Origin: Galeopsis tetrahit
Taxonomy: Eukaryota > Streptophyta > Magnoliopsida > Lamiales > Lamiaceae
NCBI GenBank assembly: GCA_963675135.1
Contig: OY776129.1
Span: 8,481,201-8,545,200 of the forward strand
Direction of reading: 5' to 3'
Length of the DNA stretch: 64,000 nucleotides
Shown piece by piece: positions 1 to 10,979 of the stretch. The notes below the pieces were generated by a model, which did not search any database, was not told the DNA's origin, and worked only from the letters and a program-made list of their open reading frames with translations. The stretch's first letter is position 1. Each line of letters opens with the position of its first letter. Made by a program: the position numbers and the translations under genes.

Positions 1-19
1 ATATATATGATTTTCAATT

Positions 20-140
20 TGTTTCAGAAGAAAAATTAACGAGTGCCTAGAGAATGAGAGGCGAGCACTTCTGAGCTTCAAGCACGTGAATGTCATGTCC
101 ATTTTTTGGACTGAACTTTTGGGGATACTGTAGTAAAAAG
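20..140 (+). pseudogene. Possible relic of an LRR receptor-like protein N-terminus
   Basis: In the frame starting near base 20 the translation contains NECLENERRALLSFK. This resembles the LRRNT_2 cap (C-x-E-x-ER-ALL-x-FK) that opens plant LRR receptor-like proteins. A splice-acceptor-like TTTCAG lies just upstream at about 22-27. The similarity ends after about 20 residues, no leucine-rich repeats follow, and the frame meets a stop near 130. I read it as a short gene relic or the edge of a gene outside the window. Recognition rests on one short motif, so confidence is low. Confidence 0.3.
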
Positions 141-766
141 AGGACTGCAACTTTACAAGCTAGTGAAATTAGACCCGTAACCTTTTTTCCCGCAATTTTA
201 GGCCCAATTAGCTCGACTGTCAACTTTCAAACGACACGACGTAATTCTAAAAATTATACCAAAGTCCTAAAAAATTTACAACGTAATCTTACATTAAAAT
301 CCCGAAGTAAACTTTACAAGTGGTAGGGCCGTAGGACACACTTTTTAATAAAGTTTAGTCATGCATGAGTATAATATCAAGGGACAATGCATGAGTCTAA
401 AAATAATGACATTTTGTTTAAAATTGTGAACATTATTACGAGGGTGAAGTTTATGGAAGAGTTTGGATTTTAGGTGAAGTTTAATGTGTGAGGAATGTAA
501 AAAGGAAAGTGCGAAGTAGTTTATTTCGAATGAGAGTGAGGTATTACTATTAATAAAGCATACATTGAAATTAACTTATTGTTCCATTATTTAAGATTTT
601 CTAGAAGAATTAGTTGGATGTTGACATTACAAATGAAATGAAGTTGTATTTAATTCTTCCACTAAAAGAAAAACTGATCGTAAATTCTTCCACTAAAAGA
701 ACCTTCCAAATATTGAAAAAGTAACAAAATAAAAAAAATTGAAAAAGTAACAAAATAAAAAAAATG
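140..766. other. Gene-free AT-rich sequence
   Basis: No convincing coding exon, repeat or RNA is seen. The 78-codon open frame from 90 has no recognisable domain. A short direct duplication (a unit containing TTGAAAAAGTAACAAAATAAAA) sits at about 713-765, immediately before the tRNA. Confidence 0.5.
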
Positions 767-840
767 TGGCTTCGCCCGGACTCGAACCGGAGACCTTCAG
801 TGTGTTAGACTGACGTGATAACCAACTACACCACGAAACC
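767..840 (-). tRNA. tRNA-Val (anticodon AAC)
   Basis: Read on the minus strand this is a complete 74-nt cloverleaf. The acceptor stem GGTTTCG pairs with CGAAGCC and is followed by discriminator A. The D-arm region carries the pol III A box (TGGTGTAGTTGGTTA). The anticodon stem encloses CTAACAC, giving anticodon AAC. The T arm carries the B box GGTTCGAGTCC. There is no intron. It should decode GUU/GUC valine codons after wobble modification. It lies divergently upstream of the PMS1 gene and looks intact, unlike the tRNA-derived SINEs elsewhere in the window. Confidence 0.95.
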
Positions 841-1159
841 ACTTGATATACCTTTTCCTGGACAATTATTTAACAATTGGTTTTCGGACTGCTATTTATT
901 TTGCATATAAATATTTTCTAAAAACGTACCTCGTTTACCGGGACTCCCTTACCCAATCGGAAGTTTTGGCGGCAAACCTTCAAAATCTAACCTCCTCCGC
1001 CTAGGGTTTCTTCTCTAAAATCTGCAGATTTTGCGCAGTTTTACCCAATTCAAGCTCCAGCAGTGCAATTCCAACGATTGAACCGCTCACGGGTACACTA
1101 ATCGCGCACTCTCAGCTACATGCAATTCCGCCATCGCCGGAGTTCAACGAGTACGGTCC

Positions 1160-4100
1160 ATGGACGGCGGAGCTGAAAATTCCCCGGTCATCAAGGCAAT
1201 AAACAAAGGTGTCGTCCACCGAATTTGCGCCGGACAAGTGATATTGGACCTTTCATCTGCTGTGAAGGAGCTTGTTGAGAACAGCCTCGATGCCGGCGCC
1301 ACCAGCGTGGAGATTGCGTTGAAAGAGTATGGCTTGGAATCCTTTCAAGTCATCGACAACGGCTCAGGCATTTCCCCCAATAATTTTAAAGTAATTGTAC
1401 TAAATATATGCTGCAATGGCTTGATTGATTTCTTCTTCTTTTTCGTTTGGATCGATGTTTTAGTAGAGGACAGTGATATTAGAAGTAAATCGGCTGAGGC
1501 TGAATTTCTTTGTAGGAAAATAGTTGCAAATATGAATTATTTGGGCGTAGTTTCTTGTATTGATAAATCCCATGCAATTTTGGAGAATGTTCTTTTATTC
1601 TGTATCATGAGCAATTTTTTGGATTTAGACACTAGTAACTGTCGTTCTACACCTGGCTGCGGAACGTTAGATACTCAGAGCAAACAAAACAGATGGAATG
1701 AAGCACAAATGTCTAGGTGGTTATGTTAGTGTCAAATTTTCAGTTTTTTTCCTTTTCTTTCTATAATAAACAGTGGAAACATAGTGATTTTCACATTGAA
1801 ACGTGATAGAGTAGTGCATGGATTTTCATATACTGCATCAAGCTATTTATGTTTGTATTGATTATGTTGTGCTTCCATTCTAAAGCAAACAGAGGAAATG
1901 TCTATCACATTGAACCACAATTCAAACCAGAGTCTCATTATTTTTTCTATTGCTTTGTCTCTTTTAAATTGCTATTGGTAGGTTCTGGCACTGAAGCACC
2001 ATACATCCAAGCTCTTGGATTTTCCAGACCTTCAATCACTGACAACTTTCGGATTCCGAGGGGAGGCATTGAGCTCACTGTGTGCATTGGGGGAATTGAC
2101 CGTGGAGACACGAACTATTAATGAGGTGGTGGCAACACACCTGACATTTGACCGTATGGGTCTTCTTACAGCTGAGAGGAAGACTGCTCGTCAAGTAGGC
2201 ACCACGGTTACTGTAAAGAAGTTGTTCTCCAATCTACCTGTGAGGAGCAAAGAATTTCGTAGAAACATTCGCAAGGAATATGGAAAACTAATCAGCTTGT
2301 TAAATGTTAGTATTCCCCCTTAAATATATTAGTTCTTTGGCACATTATGAATTTTCATTTAGGTGCTGATGGGATTGTTTTAGATAGCCCATGTTTCTCT
2401 AAGACTGTACTTCTGGTGGGGTGGGGTGGGCTGGGCTGAATGTTGATAGTATTATTTTAAGTAGATAAAAATGAGTAGCACATATATATTTTTTTCAATC
2501 AGTTTCTGTTTATGTGAAGTATGAAACAGTGTCTCCTGATTCTTAAACACCAATTTTGATCTATGAGATGTGGTTTTCAGGCCTATGCTGTTATTGCTAA
2601 AGGAGTGAGATTAGTTTGCACCAATATGACTGGGAAAAACGCAAGGTCTGTAGTGCTGAAGACGCAGGGCAGTGGATGCCTCAAAGAGAATATCATCATG
2701 GTATTTGGCACAAGTACTTTTTCCTGCTTACAGCCTCTGAGACTTGATATATCAGATAATTGTGTGGTCGAAGGATTTATTTCGAAGCCTGGGTCAGGAA
2801 GCGGGCGCAATATAGGGGATCGACAATTTTTCTTTGTTAATGGCCGTCCAGTTGACATGCCCAAAGTGGGCAAGCTTGTGAACGAGTTATACAGAGGTGC
2901 GAATTCCAGACAATATCCTATTGCCATTATGAACTTTTCTGTGCCCACTCGAGCATATGACGTGAATGTTACTCCTGATAAAAGAAAAGTATTTTTCTCT
3001 GATGAAAACTCCATTTTACAGTCCTTGAGAGAAGCTTTAGAGAATATTTATTCATCCAACCAGGCAAGTTATTCAGTTAACAGAGTGGATGAACTTAAGC
3101 TTGCCCCCAATGTTAATTCCTTGCATGAGAAAACTGAATCTCCTTCAGACAGTGTTGTAGAGCCAAAGGAAATAAATGATAAATTATGTGCAAATGATGG
3201 CAGCTTCAACGAAACAGCTCCAGATGACATAAGAGATTCATCCTGTGAGGAAATGAAACAGAAGAATAAGGGTTTGGCATCCAGAGTACATGGCAATCAG
3301 ATGAGCAAGTTATCTGAAAGCCCTGACATACATACTTCATTGCAGTCAAAATCAACCCAGAAAGGTAGCACCAATAATGAATATTCTCTGGGGCGTTCGA
3401 GTATTGTACAGATGTCACTCGACAAATTTGTTTGTGTAAATAAGAGGAAACGTGAAGGTGTTGAAACTACATTATCTGAAGTCCCACTTCTTAGAAATGG
3501 ACCTCCTATGGGTAGAGTAAGAGAAGACAGCTCTTTATATCATGCTGCATCTCAAAGCTCTCGAGGAAATTGTGTTGAGATTGATTGTTCCAATAAAAGT
3601 AATGAACCTCAACCAGCAAAAAATTCAAGCATTGATAGTATATTTCAGGAATCAGATATGAGTATTCTGCTTCCTTGTGGAGACAGGAAGCAAAGTGGAT
3701 CCAGGGATGAGCGTGATTCACGTTTTCTGATTGCTTGTGCAGACAAACAGCAGTTTGGTACTAGAGAGGTACATAATCCTGTGAGCTCCTTCTCCTTCCT
3801 ATCCTCTGTGAATGAGAATTTTCCTATCAAGTATTACATATAGGGGTTCTTAAACAGGAAATACAATTTTGCAAGAATTTGACGAACATGCTCTATATAA
3901 GTTCTCAAGTCTTTTGACAAACAATTGTACTTCATGATGCAGAAAATGACTCTGAAGGAGCAGAAAGCTCAAGCGAGAGTTCTAGATGATGATTCTGCAG
4001 TCACTGCTTCAATTAGAGAAAATTCTCAACAAGTACCAGATGAGCTTTCAGACGCACCTATTCCATTGCAATCTTCAGATGCATTGACATATTCTCGTGT

Positions 4101-7100
4101 GAGTTCCTTCCTATCCATTAATGAGGATTTTCCAGTCATGTATATTAACATAAAGGATTTCTTAAAAAGGAAATACAGTTTTGCAAGAATTTGATGAACA
4201 TGCATCTGACCCTAGTGGAATACGTGCTCAACATAAGTTCTTTAGTCTTTTGACAAACAATTATACTTCATGATGCAGAAAATGACTTTGAAGGAGCAGA
4301 GAGCTCTAGCGAGAGTTCTAGACGATGATTTTGCAGTATCAAGTGGGCTTTCAGATGCAACTATTCCTTTGCAAACTTCAGATGCATTGATGGATTCTCC
4401 TGTGAGTTCCTTGCTATCCTCTATGAATGAGAATTCTCTTATCAAGTATTACATAAAGGAGTTCTTAAAGAGGAATACACAATTTTACAAGAATTTGAAG
4501 CTTGAGGCCCAAGTGGAATATGTGCTCAAAATACGTTTTTAAGTATTTTGACAAACAATTATACTTCACGATGCAGAAACTAACTGTGAAGGAGCAGAAA
4601 GCTCAAGTACGAGTTCTAGACGATGATTCTGCTGTAATTGCTTCAGTTAAAGCGAATTCTCAACAAGTAGCAGATCAGCTTTCGGATGCATTGACAGATT
4701 CTCCCGTGGTTTCTTCTGGTTCAAAGGCTGGTTTCACCTTGCAGTTTAGTTTGAAAGATTTAATGTCAAGGAGGAAGCTGAGGCTGTCTAGACTCCAGTC
4801 TATCAGTCATACATCTGGAAGAATAAAGTTAAAAGGGTACATAGAATGCTAATTCTCTCATATGACTTTCAAAAATTAATGAAAACTATAACTGGACAAG
4901 TTTTGGTTAACTTTGTTAGTTGTTGATCTGTAGGGGTTTTGCTGCGGCATCATTGGAGCTCTCACAAGGAGTAAATGAGGAGGGGAAGGCCAAAGCTTTA
5001 GCTGCTGCCACAAATGAGCTGGAAAGACTGTTTAAGAAGGAAGATTTTAAACAAATAAAGGTTTGTATCTTCATTTGAGACTTCATGCATTGCAAAAAGG
5101 CATAAGACATTTAGATCAAATGGATAGATGAATTCCTGATCCAATTGCATTTCATCATATTTAGTCATCACCATCACATATTCAAGCTTTGAAAGAAATA
5201 TATTTATTCCTTGTATCACTAATTTCCACCTTCACCCACAGGTGATTGGACAATTTAATCTTGGATTTATTATTGGCAAGTTGGATCATGACCTTTTTAT
5301 TGTGGATCAGGTAATCTGCTTGCTTCTCCATAATCCATATGAGCAACTTAAAAAATAAGCATCATTGTCATATATGCTATTCTTGTATGTTTCTTTATGT
5401 GAATGGTCTAGCTTGTTTAATTTATTATGCTTTTGCCTCAGCATGCTGCAGATGAAAAATACAACTATGAGCGCTTGTCGCAAACAACCATTTTGAATCA
5501 GCAACCTTTACTTAGGTATGTTTAGTCAGTTCAGTTTGCCTTATCAGTAATTACCTCCATTAAGACAGTTACGAGATTTCTTACTTTTGAGATTATAACT
5601 ATATTAGAGATATTATCATACTCTGTGAATTTTATATGGGAAGGTGTACCCTTTTCACATGAGTCATTTTGATTGTGAATAAGTTGTGTTTGACTTTTTC
5701 TCCCCTTATTCCCACTTACTTCCTTTTCATTTAACAGCTCTGCTTCCTACAGCAGACATGTTACCTGCAGAATGTATTCTTGTATTTTTTATTTTGAATT
5801 TAACCCTTCCCCATTACCCTTAGGTGACTCGAACCCATGACCACACTGGCCTAGGTAGTGGTTCTCTAACCACTTGAGCTATCCCAACTTCGTGGAATGT
5901 ATTCTTGCATTTTATAATGCCATATAACACTTAATTTGGAAATCATTTTTGTATATTTGCCATATCATTAGACTTCCTAGTCTTGCATCACATTCTAAAC
6001 GAGGTTCTCAATTTTTTCTCGACTTCTCATATATTGTTTTGCCTTTCATTCAGACCATTAAGAATGGAGTTAGCTCCTGAAGAAGAGATAGTCGTCTCTA
6101 TGCACATGGATACCTTCAGGTTTGAGTTCTCTATGAGTTTCCTTACTCGTTAACTACTCAACACGTATAGAATTCTGCTTTATGACTTATGCGCATTCAA
6201 CTGCGCCTTCTCATTTTAATGTGGGATTTTTAGCTCATACATCATGTATATAGCACGGTCAGCTGGGGCCTTACTTTACATGTTTACAGATTTTGTGTTT
6301 ATCAACATTGAGCTGTTATTTGAGTTGTACCGATTCCTTTTGTGATTTTTTATTCTTGTATTTGATAGATCTGAGCTGCTTGTACAATCTTTTTCTATAA
6401 ACTCCCTACTCTAATATGTGCATGTTGAAACTTGATACCAACTAAAGTGATCACATCCTCATTCAGCTTTTCATTTAGTAATTCTTGATCAGATCTGTTT
6501 TGCTGGACTGATTTGCTGCAATAAAAAATTCTTGAATTTCAGGAAAAACGGATTTTCATTGGTGGAGGATAATCAGGCTCCTTGTGGCCATCGTTTTATA
6601 CTGAAATCAGTACCCTTCAGCAAAAATATTACCTTTGGAGTTGCCGGTAAAATAATATGAATATTTGTATTTTTCCTCTTAATTCTTTGCTTCCATGTAA
6701 TGTGGATAGTGGGACCCTATTTGGAGTATCTGAATGCCAGTTTTTTTTTTTTGTGGGGATTAATTCGTTCTCATGTGATTGTTTTCCACAGATATCAAGG
6801 AACTTATCTCTATGCTCTCAGATAGTCATGGGGAATGCTCCATAATTGGGAGTTACAGATCAGACACTGCTGATTCAATTTGCCCACCCAAATTACGGTC
6901 AATGCTAGCATCTCGTGCTTGCAGATCGTCTGTTATGATTGGAGATTCACTCGGGAGGAATGAAATGCACAAGGTACTTTTTCAAACGCCTTCATATCTA
7001 ATTTAGCTGAAAATAACTGGTTTGATTGAGTACGCAACCAATCAAATAACGCAGCCACATAATCCCATTCCTCCTATAGTTGTTAATTGCTTAGGTCAAC

Positions 7101-7295
7101 GTGGGGAGATGGGTTTGATAACAGTTAAGACGTTAAATCTTGGTTAAATATGTGCAGATATTACAACATTTAGCATTCCTGAAATCGCCTTGGAACTGTC
7201 CGCACGGGAGACCAACAATGCGTCACTTGGTTGACTTAAGAAGTGTCCGCAGAAGAAGAGACGACGAGGAAGAAGAAGAGATGGAGGAGTTGTGA
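1160..7295 (+). CDS. PMS1: DNA mismatch repair protein PMS1 (MutL homologue, PMS2-type)
   Basis: Plant PMS1 pairs with MLH1 to form MutL-alpha, which nicks the new strand in nuclear mismatch repair. Read from splice sites, the 13 exons are 1160-1390, 1982-2305, 2581-3780, 3943-4098, 4279-4401, 4577-4836, 4934-5060, 5242-5310, 5442-5515, 6054-6119, 6543-6646, 6792-6973 and 7158-7295. They sum to 3054 nt (1017 aa) with phase preserved throughout. The N-terminal GHKL ATPase shows ELVENSLDAGAT, DNGSGI and TFGFRGEAL. The C-terminal endonuclease shows the metal-binding DQHAADEKYNYE, SRACRSS and CPHGRPT, which are the PMS2-type nuclease motifs. The middle linker is long because exons 4, 5 and the start of 6 are tandem copies of one exon, making the protein longer than I expect for the family (a little over 900 aa). 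No lesion is seen. Exon 3-6 boundaries need transcript support. Confidence 0.93.
3770..4700 (+). repeat. Tandemly triplicated exon plus intron within PMS1
   Basis: A unit of about 300-335 bp occurs three times. Each copy has an intron ending TTGACAAACAATT...TTCA(T/C)GATGCAG, then an exon beginning AAAATGACT (copies 1, 2) or AAACTAACT (copy 3), and exon text encoding KEQ-A-x-A/V-RVLDDD. Exons start at 3943, 4279 and 4577. Copies 1 and 2 end at matching donors (CGT or CCT followed by GTGAGTTCC), and the end of exon 3 (CCT, GTGAGCTCC at 3780) matches too. Copy 2 has lost about 33 nt of exon, in frame. All exons are phase 0, so each copy can be included or skipped without shifting the frame. Confidence 0.85.
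5783..5894 (-). mobile_element. tRNA-derived SINE in PMS1 intron 9
   Basis: Read on the minus strand, it starts with a tRNA-like head (GGGATAGCTCAAGTGGTTAG, A box; GGTTCGAGTC, B box) and ends in an A-rich tail. A perfect 13-bp target-site duplication, GAATGTATTCTTG, flanks it at 5770-5782 and 5895-5907. It shares its head with the elements at 10649, 13433 and 33324. It was inserted by a LINE-encoded machinery and sits in the intron between PMS1 exons 9 and 10 without touching splice sites. Confidence 0.88.
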
Positions 7296-7947
7296 AAATA
7301 TGAAAAGAAATTGGCAGGTGTATAAATTGTGGAATAATGGTATGTTGGTTTAATGATATTTATGTGTCATCTTTTTAAATTTCCCATTTTGAGTCTGAAG
7401 AACTAATAAGTTATCTGAAGAGAATTCAGAGGCTCATGACTGAATACAAGATCTCACGTTGGTGGTCTTATCACTTGAGTTAAAAATGTGTTTCAATGGG
7501 TTAAAATTGAGGTAGGAAATTAACTTTTCTTTCCCTAATGTAACATTTTTTTTTATTAAAAATAAAATAAAAATAGATTTGTCTTAATAATATATACGGA
7601 GTATGTAATTTTTCTAAGTAAAAAATTAGTACAGTATATAAATATCTCAAAAGTTATACTAGTAGTTTTTAAATTTTCATATTTTAAATTAAATTCACAA
7701 ATAAATATTAAAATTCAATACACATGATTAAATTTAATAAAAAAACAGTTCAAACTAAGAATGAAAATTAAAGAGTTCCCATTACATTAATTAATACAGT
7801 ACTACTTTATAATATAAAATGTAATTTTATATTAAATTGTAATGTATTATAAAAATATTTATTTTCAATAGTTATTATTCTAAAATTAATAAATGTATTA
7901 GTTTGATTATTAAAATTGTACTCCGTATTATGTTAAATAAATGGGTG
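7296..7947. other. PMS1 3' flank, AT-rich, no gene seen
   Basis: Sequence downstream of the PMS1 stop. It presumably includes the 3' UTR. From about 7540 it is very AT-rich with no coding potential and no recognisable repeat ends. Confidence 0.5.
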
Positions 7948-7955
7948 GACACACG

Positions 7956-8543
7956 CAGTGACGGAGCCGGGAAATCTCGACAGGGGGGCCCGATTAACAT
8001 TACTTTAAAGATAAAATAATATGATTTATTATACTCATCGAAATTTTATATGATAAAATTGTCAATACATTTTATTAAATTAAATTGAACAAACTGACTT
8101 TCATTTTGTTTTGAAGTTTTGATAGTTCGATTCAAAATGAAGCGAAACAATTTAAAAATTGCTAAAATTTTAAATTTTAAAAATATTGTATTTTTTCGGT
8201 TGTAAATGTCTTTTAATTAATACATTAATGTGTTCCAATATTCTATTATTTGCACCGACAATTTTTAAGAATTGGATTTAGTGGTTGATGAATAAAATAT
8301 GATTATTTTGGGTGATTTGATGAGGTGTAAAGTGAATTTGGTGGTCTGTAAAGAAAAATGTATGAAAGAAATGAGTGACAATTTTGAAAATAAAATAATG
8401 TTGGGAGGGTATTAATTTTATTGGATATTTCCATATTAAAAGTGTGTAAATAATCTTGTGACGTTCCAATAAAAAAATGTACAAATAATTACGGAACGGG
8501 GGAAGTATATATATAAAAAAAAAATTGGTGGGGGCCATCCCTG
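7956..8543. mobile_element. Non-autonomous hAT-type element with a nested Stowaway MITE
   Basis: The ends are CAGTGACGGAGCC and, on the other strand, CAGGGATGGCCCC. They resemble the hAT ends at 15480 and 33947. An exact 8-bp target-site duplication GACACACG lies at 7948-7955 and 8544-8551, the length typical of hAT insertion. No transposase is encoded. The right half is occupied by a Stowaway-like MITE in reverse orientation. Confidence 0.8.
8230..8505 (-). mobile_element. Stowaway-like MITE, reverse orientation, diverged
   Basis: The right end (GGAACGGGGGAAG followed by TA) and the internal text (GACGTTCCAATAAAAAAATGTACA) match the reverse complement of the MITE at 9508-9783. The left end is eroded and approximate. 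It is nested in the hAT element 7956-8543. Confidence 0.65.
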
Positions 8544-8929
8544 GACACACGTGAATACAGGCTTTTTTAATAAAATATTAATGTTTAGAAAATTATTTAA
8601 ATAAATATATGTGTTTTGGCTGAATTTAACAAAATAAATAGGAGCGCCGTTTTTAACGGCGCCCTTCCATCGATTAATGTGCAATCATCAGGGGTTGTCA
8701 GAACGAGGAGAGAGAAAGAAAGGAGCGCCGTTGTTAGCGGCGCCCTTTCTTTAATCAACATCAGAGGAATGACATAGAAATTGCAGGCTTGTTGCAGAAT
8801 GAGGAGAGAGAGAAAAGGGAATGGAAAATGGTGTTGACTTTAATCAATTTTTATATTTAATTTATTTTTATCATCCCACAATAAATTAATTTATGTATTC
8901 AATTTATCTTTTATCACACCACATAATAA

Positions 8930-9040
8930 ATATGGATGAAACTGATGGACGACAATATTTGAATATATGTCAATAAATATGGATGAAACTGATGGACGAC
9001 AATATTTGAATATATGTCAATAAATATGGATGAAACTGGC
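8930..9040 (+). repeat. 47-bp tandem repeat
   Basis: The unit AAATATGGATGAAACTGATG... followed by GACGACAATATTTGAATATATGTCAAT is present twice, followed by a partial third copy. It lies in the loop of the foldback element and is probably a slippage or unequal-exchange product. Confidence 0.85.
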
Positions 9041-9271
9041 AAATATAAATCAATTTTAATAGATGCGGGGAATTACCATTTTTATTATTATTATTTTATA
9101 AGTAAATACATTAAACATTAATTTAATTAAATTATAGTGGAATCAATTAGCAAAAAAATATTAATTAATATATTTTATTTCTATCTATATGGAGATATGA
9201 TCTACTCTCTCCATCTTACTGAAAGCTATTCAATTTTCTTTTTCCGAGATTTAATAGAGATAAATTAATTA

Positions 9272-9495
9272 GGGTTGGTCTGCTATGCACTCGAGTGCAT
9301 GTTATGCACCCTAGTCCATGTTGCACTTTTTGGTAAATTGTGTTGCACTTTTCAATTATTAAACTGTATAATAATATTTTTAGTAATAATTGAAAAGTGT
9401 AACACCATTTACCAAAAAGTGTAAGTAAGTAAAATTGAAAAGTGCAACATGACTAGGGTGCATAACATGCACTCGAGTGCATACTAGACTTTACC
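9272..9495 (+). mobile_element. MULE-type MITE, copy 1 (224 bp)
   Basis: The left end is GGGTTGGTCTGC and the right end CTAGACTTTACC. Inside each end lies the self-palindrome ATGCACTCGAGTGCAT followed by GTTATGCACCCTAGT, repeated inverted at the other end, so the whole element can fold back. An exact 9-bp duplication AATTAATTA lies at 9263-9271 and 9496-9504. Two more copies are at 35652 and 63136. There is no coding capacity. Confidence 0.9.
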
Positions 9496-9507
9496 AATTA
9501 ATTAATA

Positions 9508-9783
9508 CTCCCTCCGTCCCGTAATTATTTGTACACTTTTTTTATTGGGACGTTCCAAAATTACTTGCACACTCTTAATATGTAAATACCCCACAAAATT
9601 AATAACCTCACAACATAATTTTATTTTTAAATTTGCCACTCATTTTTTTCTATACATTTCACTTTACACATCATCAAATTACCTAAAATACTCCTCATTT
9701 ATCTTACATTATCAACCACTAAAATACACTTTTCTTAAACAACGTCCGGTCAAACTATGCAAGTAATTTGGTGACGGAGGGAG
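9508..9783 (+). mobile_element. Stowaway-like MITE (276 bp)
   Basis: It begins CTCCCTCCGTCCC, ends GACGGAGGGAG and is flanked by TA on both sides, the classic Tc1/mariner MITE signature in plants. Subterminal text GGGACGTTCCAAAATTACTTG is shared with the copies at 8230 and 18738. It lies 12 bp to the right of the MULE MITE, inside the foldback loop. Confidence 0.9.
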
Positions 9784-10059
9784 TATATTTTATTGTGTGG
9801 TGTGATAAAGATAAATTGAATACATAAATTAATTTATTGTGGCATGATAAAAATAAATTAAATATATAAATTAATTTATTATTTGATTAAAGTCAACGGT
9901 TATTTTCCATTCTTTTTTCTCTCTCCCCTTTCTGCAACAAGTTCTGATATTGATTAAAGAAAGGGCGCCGCTAATAACGGCGCTCCTTCCTTTCTCTATC
10001 CCCAATCGGACAACTCCTGATAATTGCACATTAATCTATGGAAGGGCGCCGTTTTTTAC

Positions 10060-10273
10060 GGCGCTCCTATTTATTTTGTTAAAACCAGCCAAAACACATA
10101 TATTTTATTAAATGATTTTCTAAACATTAATAATTTATTAAAAAAGCCCGTGAATACAATTTTTTTTTATCTTTTATTTTGTTAAAACCAGCCAAAACAC
10201 ATATATTTTATTAAATGATTTTCTAAACATTAATAATTTATTAAAAAAGCCCGTGAATACAATTTTTTTTTAT
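10060..10273 (+). repeat. 103-bp tandem duplication at the foldback right end
   Basis: The outer part of the right arm, its TSD and a T-rich flank (TTGTTAAAACCAGCC... to GTGAATACAATTTTTT) are repeated directly. The second GTGAATACA lies at 10253-10261, exactly 103 bp after the first. The duplication happened after the element inserted, because the target duplication itself was copied. Confidence 0.85.
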
Positions 10274-10648
10274 CTTAATATATTAGAGTTTATTTACTAA
10301 TTTTTACTTTTTACAACTTGTTAAAGGGTTTTGGTAAAAACAATAAAAAAAATTGAGTTACTCGTAGGTTCAAAAGGAAGGGTATGCAAATAAATCAATA
10401 ATACCCTTAATTATTATTAGGTCAAGAAATTCCTATTATATGCACAATAGGATTAATTGGATTATTTTTCTGGATTTATTGGCTAGAATATATACCACGG
10501 AATTGCATTTTTTGGGGTTTTAATTTAAACTTTCATTGACAATTGGTTCCGTTCAGATTCTTTCCCCAATTACTGTTTCGAATATTTCGATCATAATTTC
10601 CCCAATACATTATGCATTAGAAATTGTCTTGAAATTATTTTGTTCTTG

Positions 10649-10779
10649 TTTTTTTTTTTTTTTTTTTTTTTAATGAAAGTTAAATACCCATCCCCTTTTT
10701 TTTTCCCTCCCCAAGACTCGAACCCAGGACCTAAGGCCTAGATAGTGGTGCTCTAACCACTTGAGCTATCCACTTTGTC
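10649..10779 (-). mobile_element. tRNA-derived SINE, copy 2
   Basis: On the minus strand it shows the same head as the SINE at 5783 (GATAGCTCAAGTGGTTAG, GGTTCGAGTC), then a short body and a long A-rich tail (poly-T on the plus strand, 10650-10671). A 16-bp duplication AATTATTTTGTTCTTG is present at 10633-10648 and 10780-10795. It is intact and unduplicated internally. Confidence 0.88.
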
Positions 10780-10979
10780 AATTATTTTGTTCTTGTGGTT
10801 GAAATAGTTTATCTTTAAAAAGAAAAAAAACAATAATATGTTGCCTTTTCTACCTCTTTCTTAATTACACTTTTTTATTTTTTAGACTGTAAAACACATT
10901 TAAGACATAAACAAAAAACTTGAAAAAGAAACAAACAAAAAAAATAAAAAATTGACGTAGGGTTTAAGTAGGGAAATAC

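Larger units (their letters stand above)
8560..10149. mobile_element. MULE-like foldback element, 1590 bp, with two nested MITEs
   Basis: The arms at about 8560-8937 and 9785-10149 are inverted copies of each other, starting GG(C/G)CTTTTTTAATA. A perfect 9-bp duplication GTGAATACA flanks the element at 8551-8559 and 10150-10158, as expected for Mutator-superfamily insertion. Each arm contains two GC-rich hairpins of the type GGCGCCGTT...AACGGCGC, at about 8642, 8723, 9965 and 10047. The loop holds a 47-bp tandem repeat (about 8930-9040), a MULE MITE (9272-9495) and a Stowaway MITE (9508-9783). No coding sequence is present, so it must have moved with a transposase in trans. Confidence 0.82.

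Noticed and set aside
1391..1729. Extension of the first PMS1 exon into a 189-codon frame
   Set aside because: A clear GT donor follows codon 77 and the family sequence resumes at 1982; the extension is intron.
2583..3014. 143-codon open frame on the minus strand
   Set aside because: It lies exactly opposite PMS1 exon 3, shows no domain, and is explained as a shadow of the real coding exon.
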